9,916 bases of DNA from Gammaproteobacteria bacterium (GCA_030625445.1 DAOUQU010000038.1:1-9916), one strand, 5' to 3'; positions 1-6,472 are shown, counted from the stretch's first letter. Translations and numbers: made by a program. Notes: a model not told the origin generated them from the sequence alone.

Positions 1-27
1 ATAGGCTGATTCATTGGAAGACGACGG

Positions 28-2067
28 TCAACCAACGTAGCTATAAAAAAGCACGCCTTTCAGCTTGCTGAACACAAGACGCTTGTCTTGCGGGCGAATC
101 GAGAAGCAGCCCAGACTGCGCCCGCCTGAGGCGACATACCCGGCTGTGTGAATGATAATATCCCGCCCACCCTTTCTGGGCGGCAGGCCTACCAGTCGAT
201 TGCCAGATTCGAGACCCTGCACCGAGAGGTAGGGAAGACCCTTCGTGCTGGTGCGCCCCTCTTTGGTACCCACCCTGTAGAAACCCTTGGTGGTTTGATG
301 CGATCCGTTCGCATTACTGGTTGAAGTGACACGCCCACCGATGGGACCTGATTTTCTACCATGTGCAACCTGCACCGAAGTCACGCCTGCTGTTTTCAGG
401 TTGATGATATGCAGACGTTTGGTCGTTGCCATCTTGGTATAGTCAGCGATGGCAATATGCGTCTGCGCCAGGCCTGAGGATTTCTTGTTCTCCTGGTAAT
501 ATTTGAAGGCGCGCACCAATGCCTTCCTCTCCACCTTCCCGGAAGCCGCAACTTTGTCGAATACCTTCTCCAGCTTGCGATCTTTTGGCTTCCAGTTGTT
601 ATCCGCTACTGTTGGGGAGCCAAAACCGAGGTTTTTCCAGAAGGATTTCTTTGTGCCGCTTTGCTCTCTGCTGCTGAGTTTATCACGACTCTTCGGTGAG
701 AGTTGTCTGACCTGCCGGGAGTTGCTTTTTTCCATGCGGGCAATCTTTACAGCCGGCTTGCTCTGATCAACGCGAGCAACCTTTACAGCGGGCTTGTTCT
801 TATCATTGCGGGAAACTTTTGTAGCAGGCTTACTCTCCTCCATGGACTTGGTCCGGACGTTGGCGCCTCCTTTAGCCTGAGGTTTTGATTGCGTGATTTC
901 AGAAGAGACACTCCTGGTACTTTCTCTCTGAGTTGAAGAGCCAGCGCTCTCTGCTACTGTGATATCTGCGCCGGCTTTATCCGTCACCTTGTACGCACCC
1001 TGGCCATCTCTGGTTGCAAGCAGTTGCTTGAGGACGCCGATATATTCGCAGGAGTGAACATCACCGCCATCCAGCATCACCACAAAACGATCACCCTTGC
1101 GCATCTCGCGGTTGAAGTTGATGTAGGGAGTCAGAATTTTACGAATCTTTACTACTTGCCCGGCATTCAGTCCGGCCTCTCTCGCTGCACTGAAAAAAGA
1201 GACCTTAATGACACCTTCAACACGTTTCATACTACCAGTCGCCGGCTCATTGTCCGCCGCACTCTCCGCGACCCCAACAGGCTCCTCTCTCTGCTGCTGT
1301 GCCTCTTCGACGACCACGGAGGATGAAGATAAGGATGGCGAAGCTTCATCATTGCGCATCACGCTATCTCCATTCCCGACTTCATAGTCACTCAGACTAC
1401 CCTCAACGCGAGTGATAACGAGAGTTTTCCTGGCACCATGATATTCAAGCCTGTGGATCTGATCCGCGTCATTCTCCGCTTCTCCACCAGCAGGATCGAG
1501 GATGACGATGAGTTTGTCGCCTTTACGCAACTCACTGCCGGCATCGAGATAAGGCTCAAAAATCTTTCCTATGCGGGCAGTCTGATTGGCGCTCAAACCA
1601 GCAGCATTCGTCGCCTGATAGAGGGATGAGTCAATCACGACTTCATGTTTAACAAGGTCGGAAATTTGCGGTTGCTTATCGCTCTCGAGACTATCTGATT
1701 CAATATCCGCAACTGCCGGGCTATCTTGCGGGTTTTCATCGTTGCTGGAAGTGAGCATCTCAGACGACCCGGCTTGTACGGAGATTTCAGGCTCTCCTGA
1801 AATTTCCTCGTCTGATGCAACAACCTCCGCAGGACTCTCTTCATCTGATGGATCTTCCGCAGATGAGATAGTGACTGGTATGACCTTGAACTCCACCGCG
1901 TCCGTAACAGTCGTTGATCCAATTTCCGAGGTGCCAATTGGCGTCGGCTCTCCAAGGGAAATTGACACCTCGGGTTTACCAGCCCCGGACGAATCATGGT
2001 CAGAAAAAAAGAGATACAAACTGCCAGCTAACAGGGCAATACCAGGAACAATCAATAACCGATTCAT
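28..2067 (-). CDS. Membrane-anchored L,D-transpeptidase-like protein with two OapA/M23-type accessory modules
   Basis: The 679-residue protein starts with a hydrophobic segment (about residues 4-21) that should act as a signal anchor, placing the rest in the periplasm. An acidic Ser/Glu/Asp-rich linker follows to about 140. Two homologous modules come next (about 142-223 and 284-364), both reading S-L/F-Y/F-x-A-x-x-x-A-G-L and then R-K-G-D-x-x-x-V-x-L-D. They resemble the domain before the LytM domain in M23 endopeptidases such as MepM and in OapA. A basic linker holds three 12-residue repeats (409-444). The C-terminal domain (about 532-679) looks like the murein L,D-transpeptidase catalytic family (YkuD_2 type), with likely catalytic His640 and Cys654 in the motif SLGC. 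The family is expected to act on peptidoglycan peptides. The ATG at 2067 is preceded by a strong GAGGAG. The catalytic assignment is by recognition; substrate and exact reaction are unknown. Confidence 0.85.
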   Translation of the reverse strand: MNRLLIVPGIALLAGSLYLFFSDHDSSGAGKPEVSISLGEPTPIGTSEIGSTTVTDAVEFKVIPVTISSAEDPSDEESPAEVVASDEEISGEPEISVQAGSSEMLTSSNDENPQDSPAVADIESDSLESDKQPQISDLVKHEVVIDSSLYQATNAAGLSANQTARIGKIFEPYLDAGSELRKGDKLIVILDPAGGEAENDADQIHRLEYHGARKTLVITRVEGSLSDYEVGNGDSVMRNDEASPSLSSSSVVVEEAQQQREEPVGVAESAADNEPATGSMKRVEGVIKVSFFSAAREAGLNAGQVVKIRKILTPYINFNREMRKGDRFVVMLDGGDVHSCEYIGVLKQLLATRDGQGAYKVTDKAGADITVAESAGSSTQRESTRSVSSEITQSKPQAKGGANVRTKSMEESKPATKVSRNDKNKPAVKVARVDQSKPAVKIARMEKSNSRQVRQLSPKSRDKLSSREQSGTKKSFWKNLGFGSPTVADNNWKPKDRKLEKVFDKVAASGKVERKALVRAFKYYQENKKSSGLAQTHIAIADYTKMATTKRLHIINLKTAGVTSVQVAHGRKSGPIGGRVTSTSNANGSHQTTKGFYRVGTKEGRTSTKGLPYLSVQGLESGNRLVGLPPRKGGRDIIIHTAGYVASGGRSLGCFSIRPQDKRLVFSKLKGVLFYSYVG
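736..843 (-). repeat. Three 36-bp tandem repeats inside the transpeptidase gene
   Basis: Three in-frame 36-bp units (736-771, 772-807, 808-843) encode residues 409-444 as three 12-residue units of the form x-D/E-x-S/N-K-P-A-V/T-K-V/I-A/S-R. A partial fourth unit (MEKS) follows in the protein. The units have diverged at the DNA level, so this is an old duplication. The unit is basic and proline-containing, which suggests an extended, positively charged spacer between the accessory modules and the catalytic domain. That could cross the wall or contact anionic polymers, but this role is inferred. Confidence 0.85.
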
Positions 2068-2094
2068 ACTACTCCTCGTGAGAAAGTCACTGTA

Positions 2095-2123
2095 ATTATA
2101 TGATTTTAATTAAACATTCATTG
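2095..2123 (-). promoter_or_regulatory. Candidate promoter of the transpeptidase gene
   Basis: Read on the minus strand, 2100-2095 is a perfect TATAAT, placing transcription start near 2088 and giving a leader of about 20 nt that contains the GAGGAG ribosome site. The hexamer 17 nt upstream (CAATGA) is a poor -35, so only the -10 is well supported. Confidence 0.45.
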
Positions 2124-2175
2124 TGAAGATGACGATAGACGTAAGTCGTTAATTTTCATCAGATGCGAAATAATC

Positions 2176-2211
2176 TTGCGCATATCCTTTTTTAGAGTAT
2201 AAATTCTAAAA
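2176..2211 (+). promoter_or_regulatory. Candidate promoter with overlapping dyad, upstream of the HugZ-like gene
   Basis: TTGCGC (2176-2181) and TATAAA (2198-2203) are 16 nt apart and form a plausible sigma70 promoter in AT-rich DNA. A perfect 7-bp inverted repeat, TTTTAGA (2190-2196) and TCTAAAA (2205-2211), brackets the -10. This is the geometry of a repressor operator. It does not resemble the Fur consensus. The regulator is unknown. Confidence 0.4.
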
Positions 2212-2283
2212 CAAGTTCACAATCAATGACAGTGATTTTTGATCCGAAGATTTTAAACATTTGCACCAACAACAGAGGCTGAC

Positions 2284-2766
2284 ATGAAAAATATCGAATC
2301 AAATCTGCAGCAGGAAGTAATCGATTTCCGCAGCAAATTCAAAAGCGTAGTGCTGGCTACTCTCTCCTCAGACGGAGCCCCGGATGCAAGTTACACACCT
2401 TATATCCTGGATGACAGCGGAAACATCTTTATCTTTGTCAGCGAGCTGGCTCAACACACGAAAAACCTGATCAATTTGCCGAAAGTTTCTCTACTGTGGA
2501 TTGCAGATGAAGAGCACAGCCGCAACCTGTTTGCACGCCAACGGCTGACCCTGCAGTGTGACGTTAAGGAGACACAGCCTGACACAATACAATGGAAGGC
2601 TGCACTGACACGCATGCAGCATGTCCATGGAAAAACGATCGAAGTGCTGCGCTCCCTGCCTGATTTCCATCTCTTCACTCTCGAAGCCCGCCATGGCAAC
2701 TATGTCAGGGGCTTTGCCAAAGCATTCTCTGCCAGTGGTGATGAGTTGCGCTCCTGGTTGAAATAA
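2284..2766 (+). CDS. HugZ/HutZ-like split-barrel protein (pyridoxamine 5'-phosphate oxidase superfamily)
   Basis: This 160-residue protein fits the heme-utilisation HugZ/HutZ group of the flavin-reductase-like split-barrel fold. Recognisable segments are a helix ending EVIDFRSKFKS, the strand VVLATLSSDGAPDASYTPY, SELAQHTKNL, LFARQRLTL and the closing VRGFAKAF-SGDEL. Relatives bind heme or flavin and some degrade heme in the cytoplasm. HutZ of Vibrio cholerae carries its heme-ligating histidine in a C-terminal tail; this protein ends at SWLK, before that tail would begin, so heme oxygenase activity should not be assumed. The start is the ATG at 2284, with GAGG five bases upstream. It is monocistronic or leads toward purM, which follows after 183 bp on the same strand. 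A general flavin- or PLP-binding role is the alternative. Confidence 0.8.
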   Translation: MKNIESNLQQEVIDFRSKFKSVVLATLSSDGAPDASYTPYILDDSGNIFIFVSELAQHTKNLINLPKVSLLWIADEEHSRNLFARQRLTLQCDVKETQPDTIQWKAALTRMQHVHGKTIEVLRSLPDFHLFTLEARHGNYVRGFAKAFSASGDELRSWLK

Positions 2767-2811
2767 AAAATCATTCAGCACATGCTGCTGTTATTGATAC
2801 CCTGCATCTCT

Positions 2812-2845
2812 CTCATTGCAAGGAGTGGAACGACGCGGCAATGAC
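2812..2845. repeat. CATTGC...GCAATG palindromic extragenic repeat
   Basis: TCATTGC (2813-2819) and GCAATGA (2838-2844) form a perfect 7-bp inverted repeat around GGAGTGGAACGACGC-type sequence. I recognise this as a degenerate copy of a palindrome common between genes in many bacterial genomes (core ATTGCGAGGAGCGAAGCGAC). It lies between the HugZ-like gene and purM. It has no T-tract, so it is not a standard terminator. Confidence 0.6.
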
Positions 2846-2911
2846 ATCGACTTGCAGTGCAATACGCCACCATTGGTGATACATTTCCTGAAGAAACTGG
2901 TATTAGAAACT

Positions 2912-2919
2912 GATAAAAT
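2912..2919 (+). promoter_or_regulatory. Possible extended -10 promoter for purM
   Basis: TGATAAAAT fits an extended -10 (TG, one base, then TAAAAT), 31 bp before the purM start. No convincing -35 is present, as is usual for extended -10 promoters. I see no PurR-type operator (ACGCAAACGTTTGCGT-like) in the spacer, so purine repression of the E. coli kind is not indicated. Confidence 0.35.
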
Positions 2920-2949
2920 GAACTCCACTCTTCATCTTCGGACACTCAA

Positions 2950-3990
2950 GTGACTGGCAAAACAACTTCTCTCAGCTACCGGGATGCCGGCGTCGATATC
3001 GATGCAGGCAATCAACTGGTCAATAAGATCGGCCCGATCGTCAAACAAACTTTTCGCCCCGGTGTGCTCACGGGAATTGGCGGATTCGGCGGTCTGTTTG
3101 AACTTCCTGTTGAAAAATACAGACAGCCGGTTCTGGTATCCGGCACCGACGGTGTCGGCACCAAGTTAAAAGTCGCGATGATGATGCAGCGCCACGATAC
3201 CATCGGCATCGATCTGGTCGCCATGTGTGTCAATGACATCATCGTTGCCGGTGCAGAGCCGCTTTTTTTTCTCGACTACTACGCCACTGGTCAGCTCGAT
3301 GTGGAAGCTGCCACACAGGTTGTCAGCGGCATTGCAGAGGGGTGCCTGCAATCCGGGGCTGCCCTGATTGGCGGCGAGACTGCTGAAATGCCGGGCATGT
3401 ATGAGGGCGAGGATTATGACCTTGCCGGCTTTGCTGTCGGCATCGTAGAGAAGTCAAAAATATTGACTGCAGAGCATGTCAAAGAGGGAGATCTCCTGCT
3501 GGGGCTCGCCTCCTCCGGACCTCACTCCAATGGGTACTCCCTTATCCGGCGCATTCTTGAAGTGGCTGACGCCGATCTTGATCAACCGATGGATAGCACG
3601 ACACTGGGCGAGGCCCTGCTCGCTCCAACGCACATCTATGTCAAACCGCTGCTCGAACTGATCGAAAAAATTTCTGTGCATGCGCTTGCCCATATTACCG
3701 GTGGCGGGCTGCCGGAAAATCTGCCGCGTGTTCTCCCGGACGGCGTCAATGCCGGGATCGATCTCGGCAGCTGGCAGCGCCCTGCTATTTTCGACTGGCT
3801 GCAGCAGCAGGGCAATGTCGAAGAGAGCGAAATGCTGCGTACATTCAACTGTGGAATCGGCATGGTGGTTGCAGTTGCGGCAGCCGATGCTGAACAGGCG
3901 ACAGCACTGCTCGAGGCTGCCGGTGAAACCGTTTATCGTATCGGCAGGATTACTGCAGGCGACGGTGCTCCACAGGTTAACTACAGCTAG
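2950..3990 (+). CDS. purM: Phosphoribosylformylglycinamidine cyclo-ligase (AIR synthetase)
   Basis: PurM closes the imidazole ring in de novo purine synthesis: FGAM plus ATP gives AIR, in the cytoplasm. The 346-residue length matches the family. Hallmarks in order are SYRDAGVDIDAGN near the N-terminus (9-21), DGVGTKLK (67-74) in the ATP site, GIDLVAMCVNDI (86-97), GGETAEMPGMYEG (141-153), the SSGPHSNGYSL loop (188-198), TGGGLPENLPRVLP (about 250) and FNCGIGMV near the end. The start codon is GTG at 2950, chosen because the protein then aligns with the E. coli N-terminus (MTDKTSLSYKDAGVDID). The ribosome site is weak (GGA at 2940-2942). purN follows after 82 bp without a visible terminator, so the two are probably co-transcribed. 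Confidence 0.97.
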   Translation: MTGKTTSLSYRDAGVDIDAGNQLVNKIGPIVKQTFRPGVLTGIGGFGGLFELPVEKYRQPVLVSGTDGVGTKLKVAMMMQRHDTIGIDLVAMCVNDIIVAGAEPLFFLDYYATGQLDVEAATQVVSGIAEGCLQSGAALIGGETAEMPGMYEGEDYDLAGFAVGIVEKSKILTAEHVKEGDLLLGLASSGPHSNGYSLIRRILEVADADLDQPMDSTTLGEALLAPTHIYVKPLLELIEKISVHALAHITGGGLPENLPRVLPDGVNAGIDLGSWQRPAIFDWLQQQGNVEESEMLRTFNCGIGMVVAVAAADAEQATALLEAAGETVYRIGRITAGDGAPQVNYS

Positions 3991-4072
3991 CGTCTATGTC
4001 GATTGATGCGCTTCATACCTCAGCACATCCTATGCTATCAACAAGCTTACAGGTTGAACTGACAGCTTTCTG

Positions 4073-4711
4073 ATGCACAAAAAAAAGAACAAATCACTCT
4101 CTGTTGTTGTGCTGATCTCCGGCAACGGCAGCAATCTGCAGGCACTGATCGATGCTGCCAGTCAGGATGATTACCCTGCCCGAATCGCTGCTGTAATCAG
4201 CAACCGCAACGATGCCTATGGACTGCAGCGCGCACAGGATGCCGGTATTGCTCAGAAGGTACTGCCACACCGGGAGTATGAAGGAAGAGAAGCCTACGAC
4301 CAGGCGCTGATGGCGCTGATCGACTCTTTTGATCCCGGCCTGGTGGTGCTGGCGGGATTCATGCGTATCCTGAGCGCAGGTTTTGTGGAGCATTACAGCG
4401 GGCGTCTGCTCAATATCCACCCCTCCCTGCTGCCGAAATACAAGGGGCTGCACACCCATCAACGGGTGCTTGATGGCGGTGAAACAGAACATGGCGCCAG
4501 CGTCCACTTTGTCACCCTGGAACTGGATGGCGGACCGCTGATACTGCAGTCCCCGGTCCCTGTACTCGCCGATGATACTGCTGAAACGCTGGCCGCCCGT
4601 GTTCTCAAACAGGAGCACATCATCTACCCTCAAGCCGTGAAATGGTTTGCCGAAGAGCGCCTGAAACTCGTGGACGGAGTGGCAATGCTCGACAATAAAG
4701 GCGGGGAGTGA
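4073..4711 (+). CDS. purN: Phosphoribosylglycinamide formyltransferase 1 (GAR transformylase)
   Basis: PurN transfers a formyl group from 10-formyl-tetrahydrofolate to GAR, giving FGAR in purine synthesis. The 212-residue product has the phosphate-binding loop SGNGSNLQAL (16-25), GFMRILS (95-101) and the catalytic triad Asn114, His116 (in NIHPSLLPKYKG) and Asp152 (in ELDGGPLILQ). These equal E. coli N106, H108 and D144 plus an eight-residue N-terminal extension rich in lysine (HKKKNKS). The ATG at 4073 is the only sensible start; no clear ribosome site precedes it, so translation may depend on coupling or an unstructured leader. A run of eight A (4079-4086) sits in codons 3-5. The stop at 4709-4711 is overlapped by a 7-bp tandem repeat. 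Confidence 0.97.
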   Translation: MHKKKNKSLSVVVLISGNGSNLQALIDAASQDDYPARIAAVISNRNDAYGLQRAQDAGIAQKVLPHREYEGREAYDQALMALIDSFDPGLVVLAGFMRILSAGFVEHYSGRLLNIHPSLLPKYKGLHTHQRVLDGGETEHGASVHFVTLELDGGPLILQSPVPVLADDTAETLAARVLKQEHIIYPQAVKWFAEERLKLVDGVAMLDNKGGE

Positions 4712-4740
4712 GTAGCGAGTACTGAGTGCTGAGTAACGAG
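4710..4740. repeat. 7-bp tandem array, consensus GAGTRCT
   Basis: Four units and a partial fifth stand head to tail: GAGTAGC, GAGTACT, GAGTGCT, GAGTAAC, GAG. The first begins inside the purN stop codon. Differences fall in the last three positions while GAGT is invariant. The array is too short and irregular for CRISPR. Sequences of this kind (GAGTACTGAGTGCTGAGT) recur between genes in environmental genomes, from memory. Confidence 0.8.
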
Positions 4741-4746
4741 ACAAAT

Positions 4747-4862
4747 TCCGTGTCGTCCGTGTGTTCCGTGGTTTAAAAGAGATCGGTTTATCTTTTTTCG
4801 TGATTTTCGTGCCTTTCGTGGTAAAAAATCTGTGTTTATCCGTGTTCATCTGTGGTTAAAAA
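4747..4862. repeat. Array of nine short CGTG units in three triplets
   Basis: Three triplets of a six-base core (TCCGTG, TTCGTG or TCTGTG) occur at 4747/4756/4765, 4797/4806/4815 and 4829/4839/4849, so spacing is 9, 9 and then 10 bp. Each triplet ends in GTGG and an A-rich run (TTTAAAA, TAAAAAA, TTAAAAA). Between the first two, 4775-4783 and 4790-4798 can pair as an AT-rich hairpin whose 3' arm ends in six T, a weak candidate terminator for purN. On the minus strand the array reads as NTDKHR/TTKGTKITKK-like peptide, a pattern I recognise from many spurious annotations. I regard it as a non-coding extragenic repeat. Confidence 0.75.
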
Positions 4863-4875
4863 CAGAGAAAGTTAA

Positions 4876-5023
4876 GGAACCTCTGAATAAGTCCATGGGA
4901 TGGGGGTTCGGGGGAAGGGAAAACTGGATGCCTGCCGAAACATATTGATAGTTGGCCCTTCCCCCGTGGAATAACTTGGAGGAATGCTCTGATCGAGACG
5001 CGTAGCGACTTGATCAGAGCTTC
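4876..5023 (+). repeat. Dispersed structured element, copy A (MITE-like)
   Basis: This element fills the spacer between purN and gatB. Its core matches copy B at 9692-9837; a 28-nt block (4892-4919 versus 9707-9734) differs at one base. Features in order: a 17-bp terminal arm (4877-4893); four G-runs (4897-4919) with loops AT, TTC and AA; a perfect 10-bp inverted repeat GGGGGAAGGG/CCCTTCCCCC (4910-4919, 4956-4965); and a long stem-loop (4986-5020). The right end 5007-5023 is the inverse of the left arm at 14 of 17 positions. No target duplication is evident and it has no ORF of its own. It abuts the gatB stop codon. Confidence 0.8.
4986..5020. other. Stem-loop within copy A, next to the gatB stop
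   Basis: GCTCTGATC (4986-4994) pairs perfectly with GATCAGAGC (5012-5020), continued by GAG/CTT (one G-T pair), an A/A mismatch and CGC/GCG closing a three-base loop. It starts four bases beyond the gatB stop. Neither side has a T-tract, so it is at best a stability or 3'-end processing structure rather than a classical terminator. Confidence 0.7.
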
Positions 5024-5024
5024 A

Positions 5025-6470
5025 TCAACCTGAAAGTTTCTCTCGCAGTAACTCATTCACCTGCTGCGGGTTTGCCTTGCCTTTGGAGGCCTTCATCACC
5101 TGGCCGACGAAAAAACCCAGCATCTTCGGTTGCTTCTCCGCATCCGCCTGGCGATAGTTCTCCACCTGCTGAGGAGAGTTTGCAATCACTTCATCAACGA
5201 TTGCCTCGATGGCGCCGCTGTCCGTGATTTGCTTCAATCCCCTGGCATCGATGATTTCATCTGCACTGCCGTCTCCACTCCACATCGCCTCGAACACCTC
5301 TTTGGCGATTTTTCCGGAGATGGTGTTGTCCGCCATGCGCTTGATCAACCCGCCGAACTGCCCGGCAGAGACCGGAGAGCTGGCGATATCAAGACCCGCC
5401 TTGTTCAGGGCTGCCGAAAGCTCTCCCATGACCCAGTTGACTGAGAGCCTGGTATCACCGCCAATGGTTGCAGCAGTCTCGAAATAATCAGCCAGCTCAC
5501 GACTGCCTGTCAATGTTGCTGCATCCTGCTGCGAAAGCCCGAAATCAGCCTCGAAGCGGGCGCGGCGCACATCCGGCATCTCCGGCAGATCGGCTACTGC
5601 ATCTTCGATAAAGGCGTCATCGAGTTCAACCGGCAGCAGGTCAGGGTCAGGAAAGTAGCGATAGTCATTGGCCTCCTCCTTGGAGCGCATGGAACGGGTT
5701 TCATCCTTGTCCGAGTCATACAGACGCGTCTCCTGCACCACACGACCACCCTCTTCAATGAGCTCGATCTGGCGTTCAACCTCATAGTTGATGGCGCGCT
5801 CGAGGAAGCGAAACGAGTTGATGTTCTTCAACTCGGCACGCGTGCCCAACTCCTCCTGTCCAAGCGGCCGCACCGAGACATTGGCATCACAGCGAAACGA
5901 ACCCTCCTGCATGTTGCCGTCACTGACGCCAAGATAACGTACGATCTGGTGAATCTTTTTTGCATAGATGACCGCTTCTACAGCAGAACGCATATCCGGC
6001 TCGGAGACGATTTCCAGCAGTGGTGTTCCTGCACGGTTGAGGTCGATCCCTGTCATGCCATGGAAGTCTTCATGCAGCGACTTGCCTGCGTCCTCCTCCA
6101 GGTGGGCACGGGTCACACCGATTATTCTGCGCTCTCCATCTTCCAGTATGATCTCCACCTCGCCAGGACCGACAATCGGAAATTCAAGCTGGCTGATCTG
6201 GTAGCCTTTGGGGAGATCGGGATAGAAGTAATTTTTGCGGTCGAACACCGAGCGCCGCCTGATTTCGGCTCCAATTGCCGTGCCGAACATCACCGCCAGG
6301 CGGACTGCTTCGCGGTTCAACACCGGCAACACGCCGGGCATTCCCAGATCAACCAGACATGCCTGGGTATTTGGCTCGGCGCCAAAAACAGTTGCCGCCC
6401 CGGAGAAGATTTTGGAGCTGGTTGCCAACTGGGTATGAATCTCGAGTCCAATGACTGTTTCCCACTGCAT
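5025..6470 (-). CDS. gatB: Aspartyl/glutamyl-tRNA(Asn/Gln) amidotransferase subunit B
   Basis: GatB binds the misacylated tRNA in GatCAB, activates Glu-tRNA(Gln) or Asp-tRNA(Asn) with ATP, and amidates it using ammonia delivered from GatA. The 481-residue product starts MQWETVIGLEIHTQL and shows the family motifs YPDLPKGYQISQ (83-94), RAHLEEDAGKS (121-131), NRAGTPLLEIVSEPDMRS (145-162), GNMQEGSFRCDANVSVRP (185-202), ELKNINSF (213-220) and SKEEANDYRYFPDPDLLP (263-280). A helical YqeY-like tail makes up the C-terminal third. An in-frame ATG exists at 6503 inside gatA, but the one at 6470 is chosen: it gives the conserved N-terminus and has GGAGG suitably upstream. It begins two bases after the gatA stop, indicating translational coupling. 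Confidence 0.97.
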   Translation of the reverse strand: MQWETVIGLEIHTQLATSSKIFSGAATVFGAEPNTQACLVDLGMPGVLPVLNREAVRLAVMFGTAIGAEIRRRSVFDRKNYFYPDLPKGYQISQLEFPIVGPGEVEIILEDGERRIIGVTRAHLEEDAGKSLHEDFHGMTGIDLNRAGTPLLEIVSEPDMRSAVEAVIYAKKIHQIVRYLGVSDGNMQEGSFRCDANVSVRPLGQEELGTRAELKNINSFRFLERAINYEVERQIELIEEGGRVVQETRLYDSDKDETRSMRSKEEANDYRYFPDPDLLPVELDDAFIEDAVADLPEMPDVRRARFEADFGLSQQDAATLTGSRELADYFETAATIGGDTRLSVNWVMGELSAALNKAGLDIASSPVSAGQFGGLIKRMADNTISGKIAKEVFEAMWSGDGSADEIIDARGLKQITDSGAIEAIVDEVIANSPQQVENYRQADAEKQPKMLGFFVGQVMKASKGKANPQQVNELLREKLSG

Positions 6471-6472
6471 AC

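Noticed and set aside
503..1997. Several open frames of 60-120 codons opposite or overlapping the transpeptidase gene
   Set aside because: They are antisense or frame-shifted reads of its low-complexity linkers, with no ribosome sites or recognisable domains.
2777..2788. CAGCA-CA-TGCTG palindrome after the HugZ-like gene as a terminator
   Set aside because: The two-base loop is too small and no T-run follows.
3991..4072. Signal between purM and purN
   Set aside because: I found only weak short inverted repeats and no promoter, terminator or PurR-like site.
4094..4849. A 251-codon open frame on the minus strand across purN and the spacer
   Set aside because: It is antisense to purN, and its N-terminal part is translation of the CGTG array, a known source of spurious proteins.
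4710..4862. CRISPR-like regular repeats
   Set aside because: Units are 7-10 bp with no spacers of CRISPR length and no cas genes nearby.
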